Notes under the pieces: generated by a model | What the model saw: the letters and a program-made list of their open reading frames with translations, nothing else | Told to the model about the DNA's origin: nothing | Database searches by the model: none | Program-made: the position numbers and the translations under genes | Part shown: positions 46,510 through 57,983 of the stretch, in pieces | How positions within the stretch are numbered: the stretch's first letter is position 1 | Layout: each line of letters opens with the position of its first letter | From: Conus ventricosus | Lineage: Eukaryota > Mollusca > Gastropoda > Neogastropoda > Conidae | Direction: 5' to 3' | DNA length: 64,000 bases | Assembly (NCBI GenBank): GCA_018398815.1 | Contig: CM031602.1 | Coordinates: 98,126,440 to 98,190,439, forward strand

Positions 46510-47798
46510 TCAGGTCATCTCCTCCTCAACGTCTGCTTCTAAAGGTGTAAATTTATTTGAGAGTTGTACCGGACTGTTTGCATCTTCAGACCTGCTGGCA
46601 GACTTGCCAACAGGCGAAGAAGGTCTGGATTTGGGAGACGGTGGAGGTTTCTTCCTCATCTCCACCATCTCCACACTGGATTGAACTCCCTTGCCCGCAT
46701 GGGCACTGGACAGAGGAGTTCGAGGTGGGAGTGATGTTGTAGACTGCTGGGCAGTCTGAGGGTGGCGGATTTTTTGCCTCCACCAGGGGCATTCACTTTG
46801 GGTTGGGAGGTGGTGGACCTGCTTCCACCAGAGTTGACAATTCTTCCTTGCAATGTCTTAGAAAACATGAATTCATCAGTCTGGCAGCAGACTGACCGAG
46901 TAGAATGTGGGAACTGTCTTTACGGCCGAAGCATAAGAAGAAGCTGTTGGCGTCTGACTGCCAACAACCTGTTTCCGGGCTTCAAAAAACGAGATCTTCT
47001 TTCTGTTTTGATGCGTTGTATAGTGGATTCCTGAATCCAAAGAGGACAGTTTCTTGAAGAGGAGGGATGGTCGCCACCGCAGTTAGCACAAATGTGCCGG
47101 TCTTTACACGGCCCATCATGGTTGCCTTGCAGCAAACACCGCACACCTCCTGTCCAGAACACGGTCTTTTTACATGGCCAAACCTCTGGCATCTGAAGCA
47201 CCTCAACGGGGACGGAACGTACAACTGGACTCGAACGTTCAAGTAACCGACTTGATGACCGGAGGCAGCACAGGCTTGCAGAATGTCAGACAGAGGGTGT
47301 TGGTGGCCACTCTTTCTGCACCTTTTTTTTTACTGTCACCCTGTGCACCTCCGTCACACCCTGGGACGCCCCGTTCCGTCTTGATCCTGCCTCTGAGACA
47401 CCTGTTAAATCTCGGCATCGATGACTCCTTTCGACGAATTCAACTGTTTATGGGGAGTCACCCTGATCTCCCTGTCCACGAGCTTTGTTGCCCTCAGCAG
47501 CTGTTCGGGTTGTTTTTTTGATCTGCATTGAATCAGAAATGAGCCATTCCGCAACCTTTTGATGGACTGAGGTCACCTGCTAAACCTTGAAAGCCCTTCT
47601 GTAGGCGAAAGGACTCAGAGCTGAAATGGGTCTTTCCTGCTCCGTCCCTTCCATCACAAGCCAGGAAGCCCAGAAACTTGTCCTCTGTCTTACCTCTGTA
47701 TCTGAATCACTGTCAGAATGGAAATCCCCTGAAATAGGGGATGCTGCCTTCCTCTTCTTTTTTTTTTTGGGGGGGGATGTTTTTTAAAAAAAAGCCAT
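46510..47798 (-). pseudogene. LINE ORF1: zinc-knuckle RNA-binding protein
   Basis: The ATG at 47796-47798 is followed by a lysine-rich start over an A/C homopolymer. The central part holds T-F-x-K-P-V-L-P-P near 47275. Two CCHC-type knuckles follow: C-F-R-C-Q-R-F-G-H at 47190-47150, and C-A-N-C-G-G-D-H-P at about 47100-47050. The stop is TGA at 46510-46512. Jockey ORF1 proteins bind the element RNA. The frame is broken by indels near 47700, 47230 and 46900. Confidence 0.75.
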
Positions 47799-49103
47799 AT
47801 TTATTTTATTATGTTTCATCTCTCCCTTACCCACCCACCTTGGAGTCCAACTAAGGGCCAGGGCCAAGAAACCAATGTCTTGACCCCTTCCAGGCTTCAG
47901 GAGAGACATACGACAAACAGAAACCACCAACCCTATCCCCCCTGATCATGCTCAACTCCCGGGAACAGAGAGCTAGCACTGCAGGGTTCACTTGGCCAGC
48001 AGGGAACTGCCTGTCTTGACCCAGCCCCAAGAAGGGGAGCCGATAAGTACACCCGGCCAAAGTGTACTCCCTGTCTAAGGAGAGTCCGAGCCAAAGTGAT
48101 GTGTTGAGAGCACCGGCCTCCTCAAGCACTGGCCCACTCAATCACCAGATCTCATCCCCCTCCGACACAGGTCGCACCGCACGGCAAACGCGTGGATCTT
48201 AAGGAGACCACAGAGAGAAAAGGAGTGTGAAAAGAAGACTTAAGGGGAGACGAAGATAGAAAAGGGCCAAATAAGAAAGGCAGAAAACAAGAAAAGGAGA
48301 AAGGCGGTTACTCTTAGTCAGGGTCCTCACCCTTAGCCTATCTGACATGGGAAGCCCACCAGGGGCATCAACTCCTTACCACGTTACGCTTAGGCCAGGC
48401 AGCATCTCGACTTCACAGGCCTAGAAGCATTTGAAAAAACCAGCCTATCTCCAAGTATTGATGCCCCCCGCCAGCAAGCCTAAGGGATCACTGGACCGCA
48501 CAAGCCCTCCGACCACGACAAGGTCGCAACCCCCGGAGGTATCTATGGTGACAGATTTATCTTTCTGTGACGGTTACAGCGGACCTACAACAAAGACGTG
48601 TTCTTTAGTGCGAGCAATGTTTATAGATCACTCTCGTTGAAACAAGGCAAACTTCTGTTAGTCTATTTATAAATAACAAAAGAAGTAGGGTAACTCTTGC
48701 TCCCATGATGGAATGAATACAGGCCCATAACCCCAAGCAAATGTTAATTTGTGTGTGTTCATTTCTTCAGTTGTTTTTTGCTGTGTAGATTTGTCAAGTA
48801 CAAGAGATACGAGCAAGCTTTGATTTTTTTTTTTTTTTTTGAGGAGGGGGAGGGGGTCTTCTTGTTTGTTCTGTGTGCTCTGTGTTGTCATTTCTGTCAG
48901 GCGATTCAAGGTCGTAAGCAGTATTTGTTTGCAGTTAGGGGCGTGTATGTATTTCATTATGGAGCAAGACTTACCATATTTGTTTATCATTCACTGCCTA
49001 CAGTTCCTTGCCTTTCGGCTCATATATTTGTCCGATTTGTAGAGCGGTCCGTTATTTTTGAATTATATATGTTATTCCTTGTGTCGAGGTCCGCAATCTC
49101 CGA
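47799..49103. other. LINE leader and unassigned flank (R1)
   Basis: 47800 to about 48420 is probably the LINE 5' leader on the minus strand, though its boundary is not visible. 48650-49100 is AT-richer with a T run of 17 (48823-48840) and may be intron sequence of the gene carrying the exon at 49528. No reading frame supported. Confidence 0.4.
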
Positions 49104-49527
49104 ATTCTGTAATCTCTCCCATGATTGGTACATGAACCTAGCGGCCTTCGCCTGTAGTCTACCAATCTCTTGTTCTGTAAACTCTCCCATGGTTGGTACA
49201 TGAACCTAGCGGCCTTCGCCTGTAGTCTACTCAATCTCTTATTCGTTTTCAGGCCACGTTCTGTTCTGGTAATCTCTCCCATGATTGGTACATGAAACCA
49301 GCTGCCTTCACCTGTAGTCTACTCAATCTCTTTTTCGCTTCCAACCGAAGTTCTGTTCTGTAATCTCTCCCATGATTGGTACATGAAACCAGCGACCTTC
49401 ACCTGTAGTCTACTCAATCTCTTATTCGTTTCCAGGCCACGTTCTGTTCTGTAATCTCTCCCATGATTTGGTACATGAAACCAGCGGCCTTCACCTGTAG
49501 TCTACTCAATCTCTTATTCGTTTCCAG
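49104..49527 (+). repeat. Minisatellite of about 92 bp whose last unit supplies the exon's splice acceptor
   Basis: Five units run from TTCTGTAATCTCTCCCATGA to CTCTTATTCGTTTCCAGG. The first is short (about 70 bp). Each later unit ends in a pyrimidine-rich tract and CAG-like acceptor followed by CACGTTCTGTTCTG. The true exon start at 49528 is the same boundary in the final unit. Confidence 0.85.
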
Positions 49528-49742
49528 CCGACGTTCTGTTCTGGGACTCCGCTCCAAACGACACTTTCCACTACTTCGGCGATTGGGTGCCGGGCCATCA
49601 CGTGGCCGAGTCAGGTGACCTGGTGACGGCCGCCAACGCTCTGCAGGTGTTGGTGCACTCAGGACAGACGACGGATGCAGAACGTGTGGCGCGATGGCTT
49701 GTCCGGCAACGAAACGGCAACGGCTTGTTCAAGACAGCCTGG
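49528..49742 (+). CDS. Exon resembling the thioester domain of A2M/C3/TEP proteins (R1)
   Basis: A good acceptor (TATTCGTTTCCAG) and donor (GTGAGT) bound 215 bp that are open throughout: 2 nt plus 71 codons. The C-terminal half reads A-N-A-L-Q-V-L, then A-E-R-V-A-R-W-L-V-R-Q-R-N-G-N-G. This matches the helix-turn pattern before the conserved R-N-x-x-G-G-F segment of the alpha/alpha-toroid thioester domain in alpha-2-macroglobulin, complement C3 and insect TEPs, secreted proteins that bind proteases or microbes. Only this exon is visible; the next exon is not found within the window before the LTR insertion in the downstream intron. Confidence 0.6.
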
Positions 49743-49819
49743 GTGAGTATAATAGGGGTTCGTTGTTTCAGCTTTCATTATCACTGTTATTGTCATTATC
49801 GTTATTACTATTATTATTA
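49743..49819 (+). other. Start of downstream intron with ATT-rich run
   Basis: GTGAGT donor followed by a TTATTA-rich run, into which the LTR element is inserted. Confidence 0.5.
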
Positions 49820-51275
49820 TGTAGCCGGGTGCTAAATGTGTTTATCTCTTGGTCACCCATCGTAGATGAGATATTTTGTTCACGAGTTATCTTCCCCTTA
49901 CCTCCCTTGATCGATTGATCTCATTTATTGTGTAAATTCTTTAAATCATGAATACTTCAGAACCTACATAGTTATGTAGACGTTGCTGAAGTCACAAAAT
50001 TTAATGTATTCCATTCATTATAATTGTGCTGGACTAAGAAGCCCATATTTCCCTAAAACTGGTATTTCGACCAAATTAATCTTGGCGCCATTTTGAATTG
50101 TACGACGAACAAACCGTGAATAATTCTTGACTTCATAAAAAGTATGAGAGAATCCAAAGAATCCATGAATGCACATTGAAAGTAAAGTCCATAAGCTCTC
50201 ATTTCGTATATCGCATACCTATGATCTTTCTGTACAAGCTTGCGACTATACGAAATGACTGACAAGCGCCGGTCCCTTTAGCGAGTCGTCTTCTTTGTTT
50301 ACTGTTGGAGTTTGATCTAAATTGTCATTTCATGAAATTTGGACTTCCCAATCGAAATATTTTTAATAACTCCATTTCTATGATAGAAGCAACTGAAATT
50401 ATATAAAAAAATTATCGTCCGATGGACCATTTCAACGGAATAACATTTTATCAAAGATCGTGTTTGAAGCACGTGGCGACGTCCATGTAGTGATAAGGCA
50501 AGTTGTGTTTCTATCAAACTTTAAACGCAAAGTTCTCCGCTTGAACGGCATCTTGGATAATGAAGTTTATATGTATAGAAAGAGCGAAATTCAAGCTTTT
50601 CATTAATTACAAAATTATTTCATGCTGTTCAGTATTTTTCATAGAAATAGGGGAAATATGACGTAAGCTCGTTACAGTGGGTTCATTCTCGAGTTTAATC
50701 GCCAATAACTTTACACAGCCACAGAATTGTCATATATGACTTACTGCGTTTTATTCCTTGGGTTCTGAGGTTTTCATCGTTATGAAATATGTTTGGATAC
50801 CTTGAACGTACGGCAAGCTAGACAATGCAGAAGCTGCGACAGGTAGCACAATTTTTTGTCATTTGCCGTCTCGCGAGGCACATTTTGCGTGCGGCGCTGC
50901 GTTGTCTGCTTTGCGGTCCGGTCAAGCTGTATATATTTCGGGCGCCGCGTGAGTGCGGGCAGAGTTGCCTAGAGTGTCCCCCCACCAGTGTTGCCCTGCA
51001 GTGTTGGCGAGGAGTGTTGCCGAGAGCGTTGCCGGCGAGTGTTGCCTAGAGTGTGTCCCGAGAGAGCGCTCGGTGCGCTGAGTGCGGAGAGAGCGAGAGA
51101 GTTCCCAGGCAGTGTTCCTGGTTTGAGCTCCTCGCCATGGGAGAGAAATAAAGAGAAGGAAAACTCCACGTCGTCCTCTGTGTCTTCTTGACTGGCTGCT
51201 GTCCCTTGGTCCCTGCACTTATTACCATCTGCCTGTTCTTCACCTGCACACCCCTTACCCCTCCGCACCATCACA
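49820..51275 (+). repeat. 5' LTR (R1)
   Basis: It contains a TATA box (TATATATT, 50930-50937) and an AATAAA (51147-51152) about 215 bp later, the expected U3-R-U5 organisation. It carries a segment of about 56 bp at 50950-51005 that is missing from the 3' LTR. Confidence 0.92.
50930..50937 (+). promoter_or_regulatory. LTR TATA box (R1)
   Basis: TATATATT preceded by a GC-rich stretch and followed about 30 bp later by GC-rich sequence. Conserved in all four LTR copies (also near 54294, 59808 and 63186). Confidence 0.6.
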
Positions 51276-51293
51276 ACTGGCGCTGCGAGCAGG
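51276..51293 (+). other. Primer-binding-type site (R1)
   Basis: ACTGGCGCTGCGAGCAGG directly after the 5' LTR end. TGGCG beginnings are usual for retroelement primer sites; the exact tRNA cannot be named here. Confidence 0.6.
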
Positions 51294-51341
51294 ATTGAAG
51301 ACAAGGGACCAAGAAGACACAGCCCAAGAAGACCGGACACC

Positions 51342-52456
51342 ATGGCCAGCCACCTACCTCAGCACCCCCTGCATCAGCTCCCCCAAATTCGGGGACAGCC
51401 GCCCTCTGGCTGATTGCCGCCCTAGATGGCCGAGCTCGCCAGGAGGTGATCAGGCTGCCAGGGGCAGAGGTAGACTCCCCAGCCAAGATCTTGACCATCT
51501 TGGAGGAGAACTGGGGAGAGCAGCGTGATGTGGTCACCCTGGCCACAAGCGTTTTTCACCAGGCAGCAGGGCCAGGACGAGACCATCTCTGAGTATGGGT
51601 CCCATCTCCAGTACCTCTGGAAGAAGGTCAACCAGGCTGGGGATGGAATGTTGCCTGCCACCATACTCAGGGACGCCTTCACACGTGGTTTACGCCCAGC
51701 TGCACTCCGCAAGGATGTCCGGTATTTCTTCCGGAACCACCCTACCACCACCTTTGAAGAGGCTAGGAAGGAAGCCCAAAGGTGGATGCAGGACTGCAGT
51801 GCCGACGGCGACATCCTCCACATGGCTGGCACTGCTGCTGTTGCCTCGCTTCAAACTCGGCTAGAGGCACTCACAGCTACAGTCGCCAGCTTGAGGCAGG
51901 AAATCCAGCAGCCACCCCCTGCACGGCCACCACTGCAGATCCACAGCTGCGTGGCAAATGCGCAGCATTCAAGACGACGTCCCAGGCGGAGGCGACGGAA
52001 GTCTCCACCTGCGAAAACTGGGGACAAACCCCAGTCCTCTGTCACTGTCAGCTGCCAGAAATGCTGGCAAGCAACACGGCTCAGCAGCACCCAGGCCACC
52101 ACAGGCAGCTGTGGCCCCCAGACAACGGGTCTGGCCCTGTCAGGCAACTTTCCCACCTGACAGCAGAAGTGATGCCCTGCCGTCATCTGAACCACCTGGC
52201 TGGAGAAGACGGAAGCTGGAGCCGCCGCCATAAATCTGAATTGGACAGCGAGGATGAGCCAGTCCTCTACCATGCTGTACTGCCCAGACAGACGGCACCC
52301 CGACCGACTCCAAGGACGGTTTGTCACCCTGCACCCCCTCCTGTTCCATCTGCGGCGTGTGCTGTCAACCGACCCATGTCAGCCCCACGGCGGTCTACGC
52401 GTTTGGCAGAAAAGTCTGCAAAAAGGTATACCCTTAGTGCCTGCCTGGGCAATTAG
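51342..52456 (+). pseudogene. Gag with a pol-like C-terminal tail (R1)
   Basis: The ATG is at 51342 in GACACCATGG. After a short N-terminus the gag capsid-like part follows, with L-D-G-R-A-R-Q-E-V, the Y-x-x-H-L-Q-Y-L-W-K-K block near 51608, and R-P-A-A-L-R-K-D-V near 51695-51720. A coiled-coil part follows at 51830-51900. The last 60 codons (about 52240-52456) contain D-E-P-V-x-Y-H-A-V and R-R-S-T-R-L, which resemble the C-terminal tail of Gypsy integrases rather than gag. This suggests an internal deletion from gag to the end of pol. Frame breaks occur near 51412 and 51550; 51525-52160 is clean. Confidence 0.65.
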
Positions 52457-53181
52457 AGACTTGGTTAACTGACTCGGTCGGGCATTCTGGAGGATAGTTG
52501 TAAGATGTATATATATTCCCCAATTGATTGTTGAACACCTTTTTAGGAAGAGGTGTTGCGGACTGTTTGCCAAACAGGTCATTTGTTCATTGTGTTTTTT
52601 TTTTGCACAAGCTATAGTCTATGTTGACTGTTTTTCATGTTAGATAATGATGTATGCTCCTGTTTTTTTTTTTCTGCCAACAGTGGTGGTAAAAAGAAAA
52701 CTAGGTTGAGTGTTACTTTTGGGGAAATTTTGTTCAAAACGACAAAACCCAACCAAATCATATCTTCATGGGGACTTGAATGCTAAGGATGTTATAACAA
52801 ATTCTTTTTTGCCATTTTTGTATCTGACATTTTTGGAATTTTATTCAAATAATAAGTTCATTATTGTCACTTGTGCCTACCCAGTGCTTTAGGTTTTAAC
52901 GCACTCTTCCTGATGATTCTGATGTCTGACCTCTTGGAAGTTTGTTTTAACTAGCAAGCCCTTGTTGTCGGAATAATGTGTATGCAAAGAATGGGAGAGA
53001 TGAGATGTTTGATACTTTAATGTTCTGGTACTTTGATGTAAGGTTTTGTTTTAGGAGTAAGCCTGTCAGGACTTGAGTACTGAAGCTTCATTTTTTCATT
53101 GATCATTTGTTGTATCCCTACTTGATAACTCTGTTATTTTCATGTCATTTTGTGCCAGTGAGGACGCTGGTTGTAACAGAG
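52457..53181. other. Non-coding region of the LTR element (R1)
   Basis: AT-rich sequence between the gag/pol tail and the polypurine tract. No frame supported. Confidence 0.5.
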
Positions 53182-53190
53182 TAGGGGGGA
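53182..53190 (+). other. Polypurine tract (R1)
   Basis: TAGGGGGGA immediately before the 3' LTR. Confidence 0.65.
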
Positions 53191-54583
53191 TGTAGCCAGG
53201 TGCTAAATGTGTTTATCTCTTGGTCACCCATCGTAGACGAGATATTTTGTTCACGAGTTATCTTCCCTTTCCTCCCTTGATCGATTGATCTCATTTTATT
53301 GTGTAAATTCTTAAATCATGAATACTTCAGAACCTACATAGTTATGTAGACGTTGCTGAAGTCACAAAATTTAATGTATTCCATTCATTACAATTGTGCT
53401 GGACTAAGAAGCCCATATTTTCCCTAAACTGGTATTTCGACCAAATTAATCTTGGCACCATTTTGAATTGTACGACGAACAAACCGTGAATAATTCTTGA
53501 TTTCATAAAAAGTATGAGAGAATCCAAAGAATCCATGAATGCACATTGAAAGTAAAGTCCATAAGCTTTTATTTGGTATATCGCATGCCTATGATCTTTT
53601 CTGTACAAGCTTGCGACTATACGAAATGACTGACAGTGCCGGTCCCTTTAGCGAGTCGTCTTCTTTGTTTACTGTTGGAGTTTTGATCTAAATTGTCATT
53701 TCATGAAATTTGGACTTCCCAATCGAAATCTTTTTAAAACTCCATTTCTATGATAGAAGCAACTGAAATTATATAAAAATTATCGTCCGATGGACCATTT
53801 CAACGGAATAACATTTATCGAAGATCGTGTTTGAAGCACGTGGCGACGGCCATGTAGTGATAAGGCAAGTTGTGTTTTCTATCAAACTTTAAACGCAAAG
53901 TTCTCCGCTTGAACGCATCTTGGATAATGAAGTTTATATGTATAGAAAGAGCGAAATTCAAGCTTTTCATTAATTACAAAATTATTCATGCTGTCATATT
54001 TTTATAGAAATAGAGGGAAATATGACGTAAGCTCGTTAAAAGTGGTTCATTCTCGGAGTTTAATCGCCAATAACTTACACAGCCACAGAATTGTCATATA
54101 TGACTTACTGCGTTTTATTCCTTGGGTTCTGAGGTTTTCATCGTTATGAAATATGTTTGGATACCTTGAACGTACGGCAAGCTAGACAACGCAGAAGCTG
54201 CGACAGGTAGCACAATTTTTGTCATTTGCCGTCTCGCGAGGCACATTTTGCGTGCGGCGCTGCGTTGCCTGCTTTGCGGTCCGGTCAAGCTGTATATATT
54301 TCGGGCGCCGCGTGAGTTTGGCGAGGAGTGTTGCCGAGAGCGTTGCCGCGAGTGTTGCCTAGAGGTTCCTGAGAGAGCGCTCGGTGCGCTGAGTGCGGAG
54401 AGAGCGAGAGAGTTCCCAGCAGTGTTCCTGGTTTGAGCTCCTCGCCATGGGAAGAAATAAAGAGAAGGAAAACTCCACGTCGTCCTCTGTGTCTTCTTGA
54501 CTGGCTGCTGTCCCTTGGTCCCTGCACTTATTACCATCTGCCTGTCTTCACCTGCACACCCCTTACCCCTCCGCACCATCACA
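53191..54583 (+). repeat. 3' LTR (R1)
   Basis: It matches 49820-51275 but lacks about 56 bp after GCGTGAGT. The same deletion is present in the 3' LTR of R2. Confidence 0.92.
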
Positions 54584-54634
54584 ATTACTTTTTATTTTAT
54601 GATGACGACGACGATGATATGATGATGATTGTCA

Positions 54635-54665
<31 letters not shown>

Positions 54666-54857
54666 TATTATTATTATTATAATTAACTGCGAAGATCAGA
54701 TGGGAAGGAGTATGGGCGGGTTGGGAAGGATGGAGAGGGAAGGAGGTAAGGAAGGGTTGGTGATGGAAAGGTACCGTGGCAGAAAATGGGCAGCAAAGGA
54801 GGCAAATCCCCCAACATCCTCTCTACTTCAAACTGTATGCAGCCCAGTATATTCACC

Positions 54858-54888
<31 letters not shown>

Positions 54889-55500
54889 ACACACACACCA
54901 GAGAAAACGTCCTTGCGTTTTTTCAAACGCATTCTAGAGCAAAAGTACACATGCATAAACAAGGGGCGAAATCATCATGAGAATACGTATTAGCTAAATA
55001 TTGTAGACCAACGAAATCCCCCCACCCCCCCCCCCCTCCCCATTCTACTTGCCCCTTTCTCATCCCTTTATCTATTCTTTCCGCAAATCATCCCATCCCA
55101 ACGCTCACAAATTAAAAGAAACTTTTGTATGACTACTGTCACGAAACATCTTTGTGTATGAAATTCACGTTGTTCTCCCAGGGGAAGTACTAGTGTGTGG
55201 CCACGACACAACAACATCCAAAGGTTTATGTCTACTTTTTTATGTTTTTTTGTGTGCTTAGGGTGGATGTTTTAACAGATTTTTAAACGAGTTATTTTTC
55301 TTTCTTTTCTTTTGTCCATAGGGCAGAGTGAAAAATATTCTTACAGGCTTTTCTTTTGTGTTAACTTTTCTGCTTTTTCTGTGCGTATAGTGAATTGCCC
55401 CAACCCCCATCTCCTCGTATCATATATTGCATAATACAATCATATATCATACCATTCATGTATATATATCATATCATATAATAATATCATATCAATCATT
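54584..55500. repeat. Microsatellite-rich flank (R1)
   Basis: GAC/GAT run (54602-54630), ATT run (54636-54680), G/A-rich stretch, C run of about 29 then CA run (54846-54898), C run (55019-55036) and an ATCAT-rich run before the gap (55425-55500). 55100-55420 has no recognised feature. Confidence 0.8.
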
Positions 55501-56500
55501 NNNNNNNNNNNNNNNNNNNNNNNNNNNNNNNNNNNNNNNNNNNNNNNNNNNNNNNNNNNNNNNNNNNNNNNNNNNNNNNNNNNNNNNNNNNNNNNNNNNN
55601 NNNNNNNNNNNNNNNNNNNNNNNNNNNNNNNNNNNNNNNNNNNNNNNNNNNNNNNNNNNNNNNNNNNNNNNNNNNNNNNNNNNNNNNNNNNNNNNNNNNN
55701 NNNNNNNNNNNNNNNNNNNNNNNNNNNNNNNNNNNNNNNNNNNNNNNNNNNNNNNNNNNNNNNNNNNNNNNNNNNNNNNNNNNNNNNNNNNNNNNNNNNN
55801 NNNNNNNNNNNNNNNNNNNNNNNNNNNNNNNNNNNNNNNNNNNNNNNNNNNNNNNNNNNNNNNNNNNNNNNNNNNNNNNNNNNNNNNNNNNNNNNNNNNN
55901 NNNNNNNNNNNNNNNNNNNNNNNNNNNNNNNNNNNNNNNNNNNNNNNNNNNNNNNNNNNNNNNNNNNNNNNNNNNNNNNNNNNNNNNNNNNNNNNNNNNN
56001 NNNNNNNNNNNNNNNNNNNNNNNNNNNNNNNNNNNNNNNNNNNNNNNNNNNNNNNNNNNNNNNNNNNNNNNNNNNNNNNNNNNNNNNNNNNNNNNNNNNN
56101 NNNNNNNNNNNNNNNNNNNNNNNNNNNNNNNNNNNNNNNNNNNNNNNNNNNNNNNNNNNNNNNNNNNNNNNNNNNNNNNNNNNNNNNNNNNNNNNNNNNN
56201 NNNNNNNNNNNNNNNNNNNNNNNNNNNNNNNNNNNNNNNNNNNNNNNNNNNNNNNNNNNNNNNNNNNNNNNNNNNNNNNNNNNNNNNNNNNNNNNNNNNN
56301 NNNNNNNNNNNNNNNNNNNNNNNNNNNNNNNNNNNNNNNNNNNNNNNNNNNNNNNNNNNNNNNNNNNNNNNNNNNNNNNNNNNNNNNNNNNNNNNNNNNN
56401 NNNNNNNNNNNNNNNNNNNNNNNNNNNNNNNNNNNNNNNNNNNNNNNNNNNNNNNNNNNNNNNNNNNNNNNNNNNNNNNNNNNNNNNNNNNNNNNNNNNN
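55501..56500. other. Assembly gap (1000 N)
   Basis: Exactly 1000 N, probably a placeholder size. It separates the two large direct repeats. Confidence 0.99.
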
Positions 56501-56690
56501 AAAGCTGAAAGGGTTTTTTCCTGCTCCGCCCCTTCCCTCACAACAGGAACCCAAAATTTTCCTCTGTTTTAAACCTCTGATCTGAATCACTGTCAGAATG
56601 GAAATCCCCTGAAATAGGGGATGCGCCTTCCTCTTCTTTTTTTTTTGGGGGGGGATGTTTTTAAAAAAAGCCATATTTATTTTATTATGT
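56501..56690 (-). pseudogene. LINE ORF1 N-terminal fragment (R2)
   Basis: This is the counterpart of 47617-47798, with extra one-base changes in the first 80 bp beside the gap. Start codon near 56690. The rest of the LINE would lie in the gap. Confidence 0.7.
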
Positions 56691-57983
56691 TTCATCTCTC
56701 CCTTACCCACCCACCTTGGAGTCCAACTAAGGGCCAGGGCCAAGAAACCAATGTCTTGACCCCTTCCAGGCTTCAGGAGAGACATACGACAAACAGAAAC
56801 CACCAACCCTATCCCCCCTGATCATGCTCAACTCCCGGAACAGAGAGCTGAGCACTGCAGGGTTCACTTGGCCAGCAGGGAACTGCCTGTCTTGACCCAG
56901 CCCCAAGAAGGGAGCCGATTAGTACACCCGGCCAAAGTGTACTCCCTGTCTAGGAGAGTCCGACCAAAGTGATGTGTTGAGAGCACCGGCCTCCTCAAGC
57001 ACTGGCCCTCTCAATCACCAGGATCTCATCCCCCTCCGACACAGGTCGCACCGCACGGCAAACGCGGTGGAATCTTAAGGAGACCACAGAGAGAAAAGGA
57101 GTGTGGAAAAGAAGACTTGAAGGGGAGACGAAGATAGAAAAGGGCCAAATAAGAAAGGCAGAAAACAAGAAAAGGAGAAAGGCGGTTACTCTTAGTCAGG
57201 ATCCTCACCCTTAGCCTATCTGACATGGGAAGCCCTACCAGGGCATCAACTCCTTACCACGTTACGCTTAGGCCAGGCAGCATCTCGACTTCACAGGCCT
57301 AGAAGCAGTTTGAAAAAACCAGCCTATCTCCAAGTATTGATGCCCCCGCCAGCAAAGCCTAAGGATCACTGAACCGCACAAGCCCTCCGACACACGACAA
57401 GGTCGCAACCCCCGGAGGGTTATCTATGGGTGACAGATTTATCTTTCTGTGACGGTTACAGCGGACCTACACAAAGACGTGTTCTTTAGTGCGAGCAATG
57501 TTTATAGATCACTCTCGTTGAAACAAGGCAAACTTCTGTTAGTCTATTTATAAATAACAAAAGAAGTAGGGTAACTCTTGCTCCCATGATGGAATGAATA
57601 CAGGCCCATAACCCCAAGCAAATGTTAATTTGTGTGTGTTCATTTCTTCAGTTGTTTTTTGCTGTGTAGATTTGTCAAGTACAAGAGATACGAGCAAGCT
57701 TTGATTTTTTTTTTTTTTTTTGAGGAGGGGGAGGGGGTCTTCTTGTTTGTTCTGTGTGCTCCTGTGTTGTCATTTTCTGTCAGGCGATTCAAGGTCGTAA
57801 GCAGTATTGTTTGCAGTTAGGGCGTGTATGTATTTCATTATGGAGCAAGACTTACCATATTTGTTTATCATTCACTGCCTACAGTTCCTTGCCTTTCGGC
57901 TCATATATTTGTCCGATTTGTAGAGCGGTCCGTTATTTTTGAATTAATATGTTATTCCTTGTGTCGAGGTCCGCAATCTCCGA
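56691..57983. other. LINE leader and unassigned flank (R2)
   Basis: Counterpart of 47799-49103, with the same T run (57706-57721). No reading frame supported. Confidence 0.4.

Larger units (their letters stand above)
43288..47798 (-). mobile_element. Jockey-type LINE, 5' part (ORF1 and most of ORF2)
   Basis: On the minus strand ORF1 (47798-46510) has CCHC knuckles. ORF2 follows after 27 bp with an AP-endonuclease domain, a reverse transcriptase and RNase H. The order and motifs fit the Jockey clade as known from molluscs and insects. The 3' part continues at 33399-32700 beyond the LTR insertion. Frameshifts are frequent. The same 5' end recurs at 56501-56690, just right of the second gap. 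Confidence 0.85.
49820..54583 (+). mobile_element. Gag-only (large-deletion) LTR retrotransposon, R1
   Basis: LTRs at 49820-51275 and 53191-54583 both start TGTAGCC and end ATCACA. The 4-bp ATTA is duplicated at 49816-49819 and 54584-54587. A primer-binding-type sequence, TGGCGCTGCGAGCAGG, follows the 5' LTR. The internal 1.9 kb holds a gag frame and no protease, RT, RNase H or integrase. It must rely on a related complete element for mobility. Confidence 0.92.
47617..55094. repeat. Large direct repeat, copy R1
   Basis: It matches 56501-64000 nearly base for base, with an offset of about 8870-8885 bp. Differences are mostly single-base insertions and deletions, many in homopolymers. It includes the LINE ORF1 start, LINE leader, minisatellite, TEP-like exon, gag-only LTR element and microsatellites. 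The left limit of R2 is hidden by the 1000-N gap. Confidence 0.92.

Noticed and set aside
47174..47521. 115-codon plus-strand frame
   Set aside because: It lies opposite LINE ORF1, whose zinc knuckles identify the minus strand as the coding one.
49104..49527. CRISPR-like or tandem-exon array
   Set aside because: Units are continuous tandem repeats without spacers and do not keep a reading frame; only the last boundary is a plausible exon start.
55427..56806. Long frames of 349-436 codons across the second gap
   Set aside because: They consist of N bases translated as unknown residues.
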